From: JBNKZU01 sp050301795
GTDB taxonomy: Bacteria > Pseudomonadota > Gammaproteobacteria > Thiohalomonadales > Thiohalomonadaceae
Length of the DNA stretch: 64,000 nt
NCBI GenBank assembly: GCA_050301795.1
Contig: JBNKZU010000018.1
Coordinates: 62,001 to 126,000, forward strand
Reading direction: 5' to 3'
Every line of letters starts with the position of its first letter. Position 1 is the stretch's first letter. This document shows positions 17,396 to 24,184 of this stretch, in pieces. Position numbers and translations under genes: made by a program. The notes beneath the pieces were generated by a model that saw nothing but the letters and a program-made list of their open reading frames with translations, searched no databases and had not been told where the DNA came from.

Positions 17396-18613
17396 ATGTC
17401 AGACATAAAAAAAGTAGTACTCGCATACTCAGGAGGGCTTGATACCTCAATCATCCTTAAGTGGTTACAAGATGAGTATCAGTGCGAAGTGGTCACCTTC
17501 ACGGCTGATATCGGTCAGGGAGAAGAGGTCGAGCCAGCGCGAGCCAAAGCAGAGGCAGCGGGAATCAAGGAGATCTACATTGAAAATCTTCGAGAAGAGT
17601 TCGCCCGCGATTACGTCTTCCCGATGTTTCGAGCCAATGCCATCTATGAAGGTGAGTATCTACTCGGCACTTCGATTGCGCGCCCACTGATTGCAAAACG
17701 TCTGGTCGAGATTGCCAACGAGACCGGTGCCGATGCGATCTCTCATGGCGCGACAGGCAAAGGAAATGACCAGGTTCGATTCGAACTGGGAGCCTATGCA
17801 CTGACACCCGATATAAAAGTGATTGCCCCTTGGCGTGAGTGGGATCTGCTCTCTCGTCAAAAGCTGATGGATTATGCTGAAAAACACGGGATTCCCGTCG
17901 ATTTTGCAAAGCAGAGCAAGAAGTCGCCCTACTCCATGGACGCGAACCTGCTACATATCTCATACGAAGGTGACATCCTTGAAGATCCATGGGCAGAGCC
18001 TGTCGAAGAGATGTGGCGCTGGAGCGTATCGCCAGAGGCGGCGCCTGATATCCCAACCTATGTCGAACTGAGCTATGAAAAAGGCGATATCGTCGCGATT
18101 AACGGCGAGCCTATGTCTGCCGCTGCGGTAATGGAATATCTGAACAAGGTGGGCGGTGAAAACGGTATTGGCCGTGATGACATCGTTGAAAACCGTTATG
18201 TCGGCATGAAATCACGCGGCTGTTACGAAACACCTGCCGGAACCATTATGCTTAAAGGTCATCGTGCAATGGAATCACTCACGCTTGATCGTGAAGCGAT
18301 GCATCTTAAGGATGAGCTCATGCCCCGTTATGCAAAACTGGTCTATAACGGCTATTGGTGGAGTCCGGAGCGAGAGATGCTTCAGGCAGCCATTGATAAA
18401 AGCCAGGAGCATGTTAATGGTGTGGTAAGACTGAAGCTCTACAAAGGGAACGTGATTGTTGCTGGACGCAAATCACAAAGCGATTCACTCTTTGATGAAT
18501 CCATCGCCACCTTTGAAGATGATGCCGGAGCCTACGATCAAAAGGATGCCTCAGGGTTTATCAAGCTCAATGCACTACGTCTTCGGATTGGTGCTAAGCG
18601 CAACAAGCGATAA
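17396..18613 (+). CDS. argG: Argininosuccinate synthase
   Basis: A 405-residue enzyme joining citrulline and aspartate in arginine synthesis. It has the N-type ATP pyrophosphatase P-loop AYSGGLDTSIILKWL, then HGATGKGNDQVRFE, SPYSMDANLLHISYE and ENRYVGMKSRGCYETP. A TTGGAG site precedes the ATG and a TATAAT (17349-17354) lies about 40 bp upstream. It stands alone and ends at a strong terminator. Confidence 0.98.
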   Translation: MSDIKKVVLAYSGGLDTSIILKWLQDEYQCEVVTFTADIGQGEEVEPARAKAEAAGIKEIYIENLREEFARDYVFPMFRANAIYEGEYLLGTSIARPLIAKRLVEIANETGADAISHGATGKGNDQVRFELGAYALTPDIKVIAPWREWDLLSRQKLMDYAEKHGIPVDFAKQSKKSPYSMDANLLHISYEGDILEDPWAEPVEEMWRWSVSPEAAPDIPTYVELSYEKGDIVAINGEPMSAAAVMEYLNKVGGENGIGRDDIVENRYVGMKSRGCYETPAGTIMLKGHRAMESLTLDREAMHLKDELMPRYAKLVYNGYWWSPEREMLQAAIDKSQEHVNGVVRLKLYKGNVIVAGRKSQSDSLFDESIATFEDDAGAYDQKDASGFIKLNALRLRIGAKRNKR

Positions 18614-18630
18614 AAGAGATCCTCTTAATA

Positions 18631-18660
18631 AAAAGGCCATCACTCGATGGCCTTTTTTTT
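18631..18660. terminator. Bidirectional terminator between argG and arsM
   Basis: AAAAGGCCATC (18631-18641) and GATGGCCTTTT (18646-18656) form a perfect 11-bp stem with an ACTC loop, followed by a T-run to 18660. The A-run on the left also provides a U-tract for the convergent arsM gene. Confidence 0.93.
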
Positions 18661-18689
18661 ATACCGCAACGGCTCAGGCAAAGTAGCGT

Positions 18690-19577
18690 TTAACAACAGC
18701 CACCACAACAACCTCCACCAGGCTTGACCGCCTCAATCGTGGCAGAAACAACGAAATCGGTAATATTATGATCCGGCGCCCAATCTTTTATGAACTCTTT
18801 TGATTCATCCTTTGGCGCAATCTTAATCTGCTCAAAACCGGCCTCTTGCATCATTAGTTGCAGGTCTTCAATTAATGAGGCATTGCCCATACATCCTGCG
18901 ATCAGTTGCGAATCATTCCGCATCTCATCGGGTAGCTCTACTGTGGCGACCACATCCGATATTGCCAATCGTCCACCCGGTTTAAGTACACGAAATGCAT
19001 CCTTAAAAACCTGTGACTTATTCGGTGACAGATTAATGACGCAGTTAGAGATAATGACATCAGCCGTAGAATCAGGAATAGGCAGGTGTTCAATCTCGCC
19101 AAGACGAAACTCAACATTTTCAAACATCCCCTTCACAGCATTATCACGTGCTTTGGAGAGCATATCCGGAGTCATATCAACTCCTATAACATGACCGTCA
19201 TGCCCCACTTCATGTGCAGCTAAAAAGCAATCAAACCCACCACCAGCACCGAGATCAACAACCACCTCACCTGGCTTTAGTGCAGCGATCGCTTTAGGGT
19301 TGCCACAGCCTAAACCCATATCCGCACCTGAAGGCACAAGATCAAGCTCCGCTTTAGAGTAGCCAAGACGGGTTGAGATTAAGGTATTGATCGATTTGTC
19401 GTCACTGGTGCCACAGCAACTGCTCTCAACGCCACAACCGGCACCATTGGTATCAGCATTGGCTACCTTTGAATAGGCTTCACGCACGCTTTGCCGATGG
19501 GCATCAAAAAGATCGTTTGGGTTCTGCTTATTGTTCTTAGTTGGCGCTGAGCCACAACAGGTACTTTGTTCACTCAT
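18690..19577 (-). CDS. arsM: Arsenite S-adenosylmethionine methyltransferase
   Basis: A 295-residue cytosolic enzyme that methylates As(III). SAM motif VVDLGAGGGFDCFLAA near residue 105; the three arsenic-binding cysteines of the family appear in GLGCGNP, SNCVINLSP and GCMGNAS. Extra cysteines occur at the N-terminus (STCCGS), at GAGCGVESSCCG and in a C-terminal CCGGCC tail that may bind As or another metal. It follows arsR by 22 bp, and the pair forms a self-contained arsenic response unit; no arsenite pump or reductase is nearby. Confidence 0.95.
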   Translation of the reverse strand: MSEQSTCCGSAPTKNNKQNPNDLFDAHRQSVREAYSKVANADTNGAGCGVESSCCGTSDDKSINTLISTRLGYSKAELDLVPSGADMGLGCGNPKAIAALKPGEVVVDLGAGGGFDCFLAAHEVGHDGHVIGVDMTPDMLSKARDNAVKGMFENVEFRLGEIEHLPIPDSTADVIISNCVINLSPNKSQVFKDAFRVLKPGGRLAISDVVATVELPDEMRNDSQLIAGCMGNASLIEDLQLMMQEAGFEQIKIAPKDESKEFIKDWAPDHNITDFVVSATIEAVKPGGGCCGGCC

Positions 19578-19599
19578 AAGAATTCTCCACTAAAGCTTT

Positions 19600-19923
19600 T
19601 TACTGCTTAAATTCATTAAAGAAAATGGCCAGTTGCGCTATGGTGTCAGGCTCAACCCAACACTCCACCTGTTTACCCTTGCGAGCCATTTGAACCAATC
19701 CAGCGCGATTAAGCTCTTTAAGGTGGTGAGATAACGTGGAGGGGGCAATATCCAGCCCCTCCCCTAATTGACCAACATTAAAACGGATCGCCTCCTCAGT
19801 ACTACAGACTGTGCCTGGAGGACAACACGTTGAGAGACGATGAAACAGCGCCAGACGATGAGGATTACTCAAAGCCTTAAACTGCTCTGCAAATCGCTCT
19901 ATTTCATTACTATATTTCGACAT
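19600..19923 (-). CDS. arsR: ArsR/SmtB family metalloregulator
   Basis: A 107-residue repressor with the winged helix ALSNPHRLALFHRL ... LDIAPSTLSHHLKELNRAGLV. Cysteines at STCCPPGTVCS, between the first helices and the recognition region, are plausible As(III) ligands, although their position differs from the classic alpha-3 CVC motif. It precedes arsM and is presumably an autorepressor. The start ATG lies seven bases after a good -10 box, which implies a leaderless transcript. Confidence 0.92.
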   Translation of the reverse strand: MSKYSNEIERFAEQFKALSNPHRLALFHRLSTCCPPGTVCSTEEAIRFNVGQLGEGLDIAPSTLSHHLKELNRAGLVQMARKGKQVECWVEPDTIAQLAIFFNEFKQ

Positions 19924-19931
19924 GTTTCGAA
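19916..19931. promoter_or_regulatory. Candidate ArsR operator overlapping the arsR start
   Basis: The inverted repeat TTCGA-N6-TCGAA spans the predicted transcription start and the start codon, directly after the -10 box. Such placement suits autorepression. The half sites are short, so this is a candidate only. Confidence 0.45.
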
Positions 19932-19958
19932 TTATAGGGGTGTTTTAATGTTTATCAA
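19931..19958 (-). promoter_or_regulatory. Sigma-70 promoter of arsR-arsM
   Basis: On the minus strand TTGATA (19958-19953) and TATAAT (19936-19931) are separated by 16 bp. The -10 is followed by TCGAAAC and then the arsR ATG, so the predicted transcript start coincides with the start codon. Confidence 0.75.
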
Positions 19959-20005
19959 GGCTATTTTTGATCGTTTTTTATCTACTCCGGCCAAATCTTC
20001 TATAA

Positions 20006-20047
20006 AACCTCAGTTCGGGATAAGAAAGCTTATCCCGAGTTGAGGTT
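20006..20047. repeat. 19-bp near-perfect inverted repeat
   Basis: Left arm 20006-20024 and right arm 20029-20047 match at 17 of 19 positions around an AAAG loop, with the core CGGGATAAG / CTTATCCCG. No strong U-tract follows on either strand. It lies between the divergent arsR and plsC-like genes, so it is not a shared terminator; operator, mobile miniature element or RNA leader are all possible. Confidence 0.6.
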
Positions 20048-20128
20048 ATAAAGCTAACACCCCGACTTAACCATCCCACGCTTTGTTGGTAGACTCCTAA
20101 AAAAACAATATCAGGATAAAAACTTACG

Positions 20129-20725
20129 ATGTTTAAGCAGATGTGTCGCAAGTGGTTTGAATCGACCGGCTGGAAGGTGGTGAACGCGATCCCGGAAAAA
20201 GAGCACCCAGATGAGATTCAAAAATATGTCATTATCGGTGCACCACATACCAGTAACATGGACTTTTTTATGGGCATGGGGGTTATCGAAATCCTAAAGC
20301 TGCCGATACGGTTTACTATAAAAAAAGAGTGGATGTTTTTTCCTATCGGTAATCTTATGCGATATCTCGGGGCGATCCCGATAGACCGAACGCAAAACCC
20401 AGATAACAAAAGCACCAGTATGGTCGATGAGATGGTGCAAATACTGAATAACTCAACCGAAGACATCATGGTGTTAGTCACACCAGAGGGGACACGAAGC
20501 CGAAGAGACAAATGGCGCTCTGGTTTCTACCAGGTTGCGCTGCAAGCCAATGTTCCAATCCTGTTTGGTTTTATCGATTATAAGAATAAAAAGTGTGGTA
20601 TTAAGGAGGTCTTTAAACCGACTGGTGATATGGAAGCAGATATGAAACACATCATGGCGTTTTACCAAACTACAAACCCAAAGTTCCCAGAGCTGTTCAG
20701 TATCGATAAACGCTATATACCGTGA
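20129..20725 (+). CDS. PlsC-like lysophospholipid acyltransferase
   Basis: A 198-residue protein with the acyltransferase motifs APHTSNMDF (HX4D block near residue 39), an IPIDRT block near 87 and VTPEGTRSRRDKW (motif III near 114). This is the group of short PlsC-family enzymes without an obvious membrane helix. It would acylate a lysophospholipid or related acceptor at the inner membrane. The gene stands alone between the arsR promoter region and the cassette array. Confidence 0.9.
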   Translation: MFKQMCRKWFESTGWKVVNAIPEKEHPDEIQKYVIIGAPHTSNMDFFMGMGVIEILKLPIRFTIKKEWMFFPIGNLMRYLGAIPIDRTQNPDNKSTSMVDEMVQILNNSTEDIMVLVTPEGTRSRRDKWRSGFYQVALQANVPILFGFIDYKNKKCGIKEVFKPTGDMEADMKHIMAFYQTTNPKFPELFSIDKRYIP

Positions 20726-21081
20726 TGGTTGATGATCTGGATCAAACGAATTCGTCGCAATAGAAATCGTTTGTACCGGTAGATTCATAGTCTCTAAACG
20801 GCCAATTGCGGAAGATCAACCTGATAGCTATGATGGTCTCTACTTAAGATAGAGCAGACAATCATTCAACCTAAATAGCTTCAATATGGTTTGGTAAAGG
20901 ATTATCAGGTCAACTGTGCGTAATAACATGAAGGAGATCGGCGAAAAAACGCAAACTGCTTGTTTTTGCCCTTCAGGTATCAACTATAAAGAGAATGGAT
21001 ATTTTTAAATGGTAGTGATAACTTATTGTTATTCTACGTATTTGACAGGGAAAGTCTTCAATTACCCCTCAAATACCTGCT
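20726..21081. other. Non-coding stretch before the cassette array
   Basis: I see no convincing gene on either strand. A 26-codon frame at 20928 lacks a ribosome-binding site, and the TTGACA at 21042 has no matching -10. No attI site or integrase remnant could be recognised. Confidence 0.5.
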
Positions 21082-21158
21082 ACTTAATCATTATGGATAG
21101 GAGGCAATGTGCACGGTTTTTTTGATATACAGGTTGCCTTCTATTCCTGCTGTTATAT
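21082..21158 (+). repeat. Possible degenerate attC or left junction of the array
   Basis: ACTTAAT (21082-21088) is one base from the R'' consensus RYYYAAC, and GTTATAT (21152-21158) is R'-like. Between them 21095-21107 and 21134-21147 pair imperfectly with an unpaired base, as attC arms do. The two boxes no longer complement each other, so the site would be decayed. Confidence 0.4.
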
Positions 21159-21173
21159 CTAGGGAGGCATCGA

Positions 21174-21653
21174 GTGAATATCGAAGAATTAAAAGATTTG
21201 GCTCCTGTACTGTCTCTTTTGGTCGCATTGATGGCTGTATTTGTAGGTCCTTTTATTTCTTGGAAAGTCGCTAACGGGCAGTCAAAAATTTCACTACAAA
21301 TTGCTAACAAGCAAATTACAGGGCCAATGCGCCAAGCATGGATTAATACTCTCAGAGATATTGTTTCAGATTTGCTTGGAAAATCAGCCCACTATTGGGC
21401 GGCGGGGTACGAAGATCGAGAAGATGATGAATATCGATACATTACTGAGCTTCTAAGCCGGCTTGAGCTGCAAATAAACCCGAATGAGGAAGATCATGCG
21501 CGTTTGGTTGAGAAAGCCTATAAGATGCAATCTCATATCAATAGCAATAACATGAATACTGATGAGGTCTTTTGGGCCTTGCACAAAGAGGTTAAAGAGA
21601 TCGCTCAACAGATATTAAAAAGAGAGTGGGACAGAACTAAGCAAGAGATATAA
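21174..21653 (+). CDS. Cassette 1: membrane-anchored protein of unknown function
   Basis: A 159-residue protein with one N-terminal transmembrane helix (APVLSLLVALMAVFVGPFI, residues 10-28) and a long charged helical cytosolic part (ANKQITGPMRQAWINTLRDI...). The start is GTG with an AGGGAGG site 6 bases upstream. The stop codon lies in the R'' box of the following attC. The anchor-plus-helix plan resembles many integron- and phage-encoded small proteins; I do not recognise a domain. Confidence 0.7.
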   Translation: MNIEELKDLAPVLSLLVALMAVFVGPFISWKVANGQSKISLQIANKQITGPMRQAWINTLRDIVSDLLGKSAHYWAAGYEDREDDEYRYITELLSRLELQINPNEEDHARLVEKAYKMQSHINSNNMNTDEVFWALHKEVKEIAQQILKREWDRTKQEI

Positions 21654-21746
21654 CAAATTGCTCAAGTTCACTCCGGCCGCAAAAAGCGCGGCCTCCGCGG
21701 GACAACCTACACTGCGTTTCGGTTGCCCCTTAGCAAGGCGTTAGGC
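21648..21746 (+). repeat. attC site 1
   Basis: R''-like ATATAAC (21648-21654), pairing arms TTGCT and AGCAA, a GC-rich stem loop (GGCCGC/GCGGCC) in the middle, and R' GTTAGGC (21740-21746), where recombination would occur after the G. Confidence 0.85.
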
Positions 21747-21752
21747 AAAAGT

Positions 21753-22328
21753 ATGATAGGAGATATGGATTTAATGCAGGGAACATATCAAGATCTACGT
21801 TATTTTTTCATACCACTCATATTGGCACTAGTCCTGACGTTCATGGATCAAATAGTGACTTTTAGCATCCTGAATAAAGCTATAGATTTTGGTTTGTCTG
21901 TGTTAACTGACCAGCTATCTGAACCAACAGTAAAGCTGTGCTTTTTTTTAACCCTTCTACTTGTATCATTAAAATTATCATTTGGTAGCTTGTCACAGAC
22001 CTTCAGTGCGAACCCCATCAAGCACGAAGGTGCATTAGCTCTATTTTCGAATACATTTGTAACGATATTTTCGATCATTACCGGAATGCTTTTAGGTTAT
22101 GGTAGTTTTAGGTTCATTGAGAGCGATATGACTATTACAGCGAATTTGGCGTGGGGCTTTTATTGCATGCTGCTAACATTGGGTTTCATGTTTATTGTAG
22201 AAATGTCTCTTGCTACGTACAAGCTTGCCATAACAACTCTATTTACAAATCATGGTAGCGCTGCGAGAGGACTTGGCTATATCACACTAGTTGTCACGGT
22301 AATAGGCGCGGCTAAGGAAATGATGTAA
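21753..22328 (+). CDS. Cassette 2: multi-pass membrane protein of unknown function
   Basis: About 191 residues with four or five hydrophobic segments (YFFIPLILALVLTFM, LCFFLTLLLVSLKL, FVTIFSIITGMLLGYG, FYCMLLTLGFMFIVEM, YITLVVTVIGA). The ATG at 21753 is used; ATG codons at 21765 and 21774 are alternatives, the last having AGGAGA at a usable distance. The reading frame also runs back into the preceding attC, but that part would not be translated. No known family is recognised. Confidence 0.65.
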   Translation: MIGDMDLMQGTYQDLRYFFIPLILALVLTFMDQIVTFSILNKAIDFGLSVLTDQLSEPTVKLCFFLTLLLVSLKLSFGSLSQTFSANPIKHEGALALFSNTFVTIFSIITGMLLGYGSFRFIESDMTITANLAWGFYCMLLTLGFMFIVEMSLATYKLAITTLFTNHGSAARGLGYITLVVTVIGAAKEMM

Positions 22329-22329
22329 T

Positions 22330-22419
22330 GCCTAACAAACGCAGCCACAATCGCTACACTTCGTTCCGCTGGACCTCCTTACGCTTCGCTTCACTCGGCC
22401 TGTGCTGCGTTTGTTATGC
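22330..22419 (+). repeat. attC site 2
   Basis: R'' GCCTAAC (22330-22336) fits the consensus exactly; the adjoining arms ACAAACGCAG and CTGCGTTTGT are perfect complements; R' is GTTATGC (22413-22419). It starts two bases after the gene stop. Confidence 0.93.
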
Positions 22420-22439
22420 ATAAATCATGAGTAAATTTA

Positions 22440-22742
22440 ATGCCAACACCTGAAATGATTCGAGCATTTTTATCGCAGGCCTCATCGTCGGGTTCGAGGT
22501 CTACTGCATTGCAACCACTTGGTTGGTTAAGTGGAATCTTAACATCCGGGCTAGCGATTGCTGCATACTGGAAGGCTCCAGAATGGGCGTTAATAGCACT
22601 TTGCGGTTTTCTTGGTGCAACAGTACTAATTTACTTGGTAAGTTACATAGTCTATGCAGTTAAAGACCCAGATGCACTCCGATCCGAAAAATATACATTG
22701 TCTAAAATGGCGATAGAAAAAAATCTAATCGGCGATAATTGA
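22440..22742 (+). CDS. Cassette 3a: small two-helix membrane protein
   Basis: A 100-residue protein with two predicted transmembrane helices (LSGILTSGLAIAAYW and WALIALCGFLGATVLIYLVSYIVYAV) and a charged C-terminus (DPDALRSEKYTLSKMAIEK). The N-terminus is Ser/Thr-rich. It shares a cassette with the gene at 22820, because no attC separates them. Ribosome-binding site is weak. Function unknown. Confidence 0.6.
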   Translation: MPTPEMIRAFLSQASSSGSRSTALQPLGWLSGILTSGLAIAAYWKAPEWALIALCGFLGATVLIYLVSYIVYAVKDPDALRSEKYTLSKMAIEKNLIGDN

Positions 22743-22767
22743 TCAGGCTTAGTGGAGGTGGGAGATT

Positions 22768-22872
22768 ATGACAATCCACCCATTTCACCAGCACTTCCTC
22801 ATGAAGTGGAGGAAGAAAAATGAAGTTTATTGCTATCGCATTAAATGCTGGAACAGCAATTCAACGAAATGA
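22768..22872 (+). CDS. Cassette 3 leader ORF, 34 codons
   Basis: ATG with a strong GGAGGTG site 7 bases upstream, running into the 22820 gene in another frame. It passes through the hairpin that hides the next ribosome-binding site, so its translation could open that site. The peptide (MTIHPFHQHFLMKW...) has no recognisable domain and may matter only as a control device. Confidence 0.4.
   Translation: MTIHPFHQHFLMKWRKKNEVYCYRIKCWNSNSTK
22794..22815 (+). promoter_or_regulatory. Hairpin sequestering the 22820 ribosome-binding site
   Basis: CTTCCTC (22794-22800) is perfectly complementary to GAGGAAG (22809-22815), which is the Shine-Dalgarno of the gene starting at 22820. The loop is 8 bases. 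This could make translation depend on the upstream leader ORF or on temperature. Confidence 0.5.
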
Positions 22873-23110
22873 AATAACTAAATATTTTTCTAATAAAGAT
22901 TGGCCATATTGGCATTGGATTGATGATTTCTGGATCGTTCAGGTTCCAAATGAATACACTCCACAAACGCTTCATGATCGCATTGAAGAACTACCAGATG
23001 TTGGAACACCGACTATGCTTCTTTTTGAATTCACTGGAGATATCAAATATTGGGGAAGGAGTAAAGATGAGGCATGGGATTGGTTAAAACATATAGGAAA
23101 AGCAGGTTAA
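22820..23110 (+). CDS. Cassette 3b: small soluble protein, possible SinR/Cas2-like fold
   Basis: A 96-residue protein (MKFIAIALNAGTAIQRNEI...). The order of elements, a first strand FIAIAL, then WPYWHWIDDFWIVQVP, a helix TLHDRIEEL, a strand TMLLFEFTGDIKYWG and a C-terminal helix AWDWLKHIG, resembles SinR-like and Cas2-like ferredoxin folds (W-HxLxSTWIV, ELLV..LTG). This is a remembered pattern, not a search result. No metal-binding Asp typical of Cas2 strand 1 is present. It has a strong but hairpin-blocked ribosome-binding site. Confidence 0.6.
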   Translation: MKFIAIALNAGTAIQRNEITKYFSNKDWPYWHWIDDFWIVQVPNEYTPQTLHDRIEELPDVGTPTMLLFEFTGDIKYWGRSKDEAWDWLKHIGKAG

Positions 23111-23112
23111 AT

Positions 23113-23182
23113 GCATAACAATTACAGTCAGCAGGAAAAACCTACGCTGCGCTACGGTTTTCCTCTGCTGTAGGCGTTAGAG
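23113..23182 (+). repeat. attC site 3
   Basis: R'' GCATAAC (23113-23119), arms CAGCAGGAAAA and TTTTCCTCTGCTG, R' GTTAGAG (23176-23182). It is nearly identical in sequence to the next attC site (23605-23674). Confidence 0.93.
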
Positions 23183-23197
23183 CTAAATATAAATATC

Positions 23198-23665
23198 ATG
23201 AGACAAAGGAGAGCGTTAATCGGATTTCTAGCTGCACCTATTGCACCAGCAATGGTATTTGCATTGGGGGCAACAATATTCGGTGTGGTAGGGGCTATGC
23301 TTGAATACCCGCTTTATAGTTATTTGTTCGTGAGTTTGATTTGGTTCTTATACGCAATAGTTGTTGCATATCCAGCCACTTTAATACTTGGTGTTCCAAG
23401 CTATTTTATTTACAAAAAATACGGATTTCTGAGTTTAAAGTCGTACATCGTAGGTGGCATTACTTTAGGCGCTATATCTCCATTTTTACTTTTTCCAATA
23501 TTCGGCATTCTTGAAGTCTTGGATTTTGATTTTTGGGTATTCTTAACGGGTAGTATTTTTGGTGTTATAACCAGCACGGTATTTTGGTATGTTTCAGTCA
23601 AAAGCTCTAACAAATACAGTCAGCAGGACAAACCTACGCTGCGCTCTGGTTTGCCTCTGCTGTAG
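23198..23665 (+). CDS. Cassette 4: four-helix membrane protein, C-terminus encoded by attC
   Basis: A 155-residue protein with four predicted transmembrane helices (APIAPAMVFALGATIFGVVG, LFVSLIWFLYAIVVAY, YIVGGITLGAISPFLLF, FWVFLTGSIFGVITSTVFWY). The helical part ends at WYVSVKSSNK, and the last 18 residues are read from the attC site, stopping at TAG just before the R' box. It resembles the next cassette's protein (GVPSYFIYKK / GVPVHLVLCK, TVFWYVSVKS / TVFWYIAVKS). Function unknown. Confidence 0.7.
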   Translation: MRQRRALIGFLAAPIAPAMVFALGATIFGVVGAMLEYPLYSYLFVSLIWFLYAIVVAYPATLILGVPSYFIYKKYGFLSLKSYIVGGITLGAISPFLLFPIFGILEVLDFDFWVFLTGSIFGVITSTVFWYVSVKSSNKYSQQDKPTLRSGLPLL

Positions 23666-23674
23666 GCGTTATGT
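23605..23674 (+). repeat. attC site 4
   Basis: R'' CTCTAAC (23605-23611), arms CAGCAGGACAAACC and GGTTTGCCTCTGCTG, R' GTTATGT (23668-23674). It overlaps the coding end of the preceding gene and differs from attC site 3 at only a few bases. Confidence 0.92.
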
Positions 23675-23680
23675 GAATCT

Positions 23681-24142
23681 ATGAATATCGAGAGTACTGT
23701 CAAAGCAACACTGATTGCGCCATGGGCATCATTGCTCGTGGTTGTGTTTGCTTTTGGTGGTTATCTGCTAGAAATGGAACCTGATCATTTCCAAAAAATG
23801 TTATCGCAAATTCCTGGTCTACTATTCGTTCTTGCAATGTTTGTTTTTGGCTTTGTGGGTACTTCGTATTTATTAGTGTTGGTTTGTGGCGTTCCTGTTC
23901 ATCTAGTCCTGTGCAAACTCAATATTACGCATTGGTCAGTTTACATTTTGCTAGGTGTAGGTATCGGCTTGCTTTACCAATACATTCAATTATTAGGTAG
24001 CTCTATGCCAAGCCAGCTCCAAGAAACCGGCTATTTCTCGTATGCTATATCCTCGTTACTCGTGGCAACGGTATTTTGGTATATCGCTGTAAAATCACAT
24101 AACAAGCAAAGGCAGCATCGCCCTGCGGGCTGGACGCGCTAA
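23681..24142 (+). CDS. Cassette 5: four-helix membrane protein related to cassette 4
   Basis: A 153-residue protein with four hydrophobic segments (APWASLLVVVFAFGGYLL, GLLFVLAMFVFGFVGTSYLL, VYILLGVGIGLLYQYI, AISSLLVATVFWYIAV). The domain end TVFWYIAVKSHNK parallels the cassette 4 protein; the remaining tail (QRQHRPAGWTR) is read from the attC and stops within its loop. Start ATG at 23681 lies seven bases after the preceding R' box. Function unknown. Confidence 0.7.
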   Translation: MNIESTVKATLIAPWASLLVVVFAFGGYLLEMEPDHFQKMLSQIPGLLFVLAMFVFGFVGTSYLLVLVCGVPVHLVLCKLNITHWSVYILLGVGIGLLYQYIQLLGSSMPSQLQETGYFSYAISSLLVATVFWYIAVKSHNKQRQHRPAGWTR

Positions 24143-24169
24143 CGCACGCCGCTGCTTTGGGCGTTAAGT
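24097..24169 (+). repeat. attC site 5
   Basis: R''-like ACATAAC (24097-24103), arms CAAAGGCAGC and GCTGCTTTG, R' GTTAAGT (24163-24169), which fits GTTRRRY exactly. It overlaps the end of the preceding reading frame. Confidence 0.92.
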
Positions 24170-24184
24170 GTGAAAATATCAGAG

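Noticed and set aside
20928..21008. 26-codon ORF upstream of the array
   Set aside because: No ribosome-binding site, no protein-like features and too short to support.
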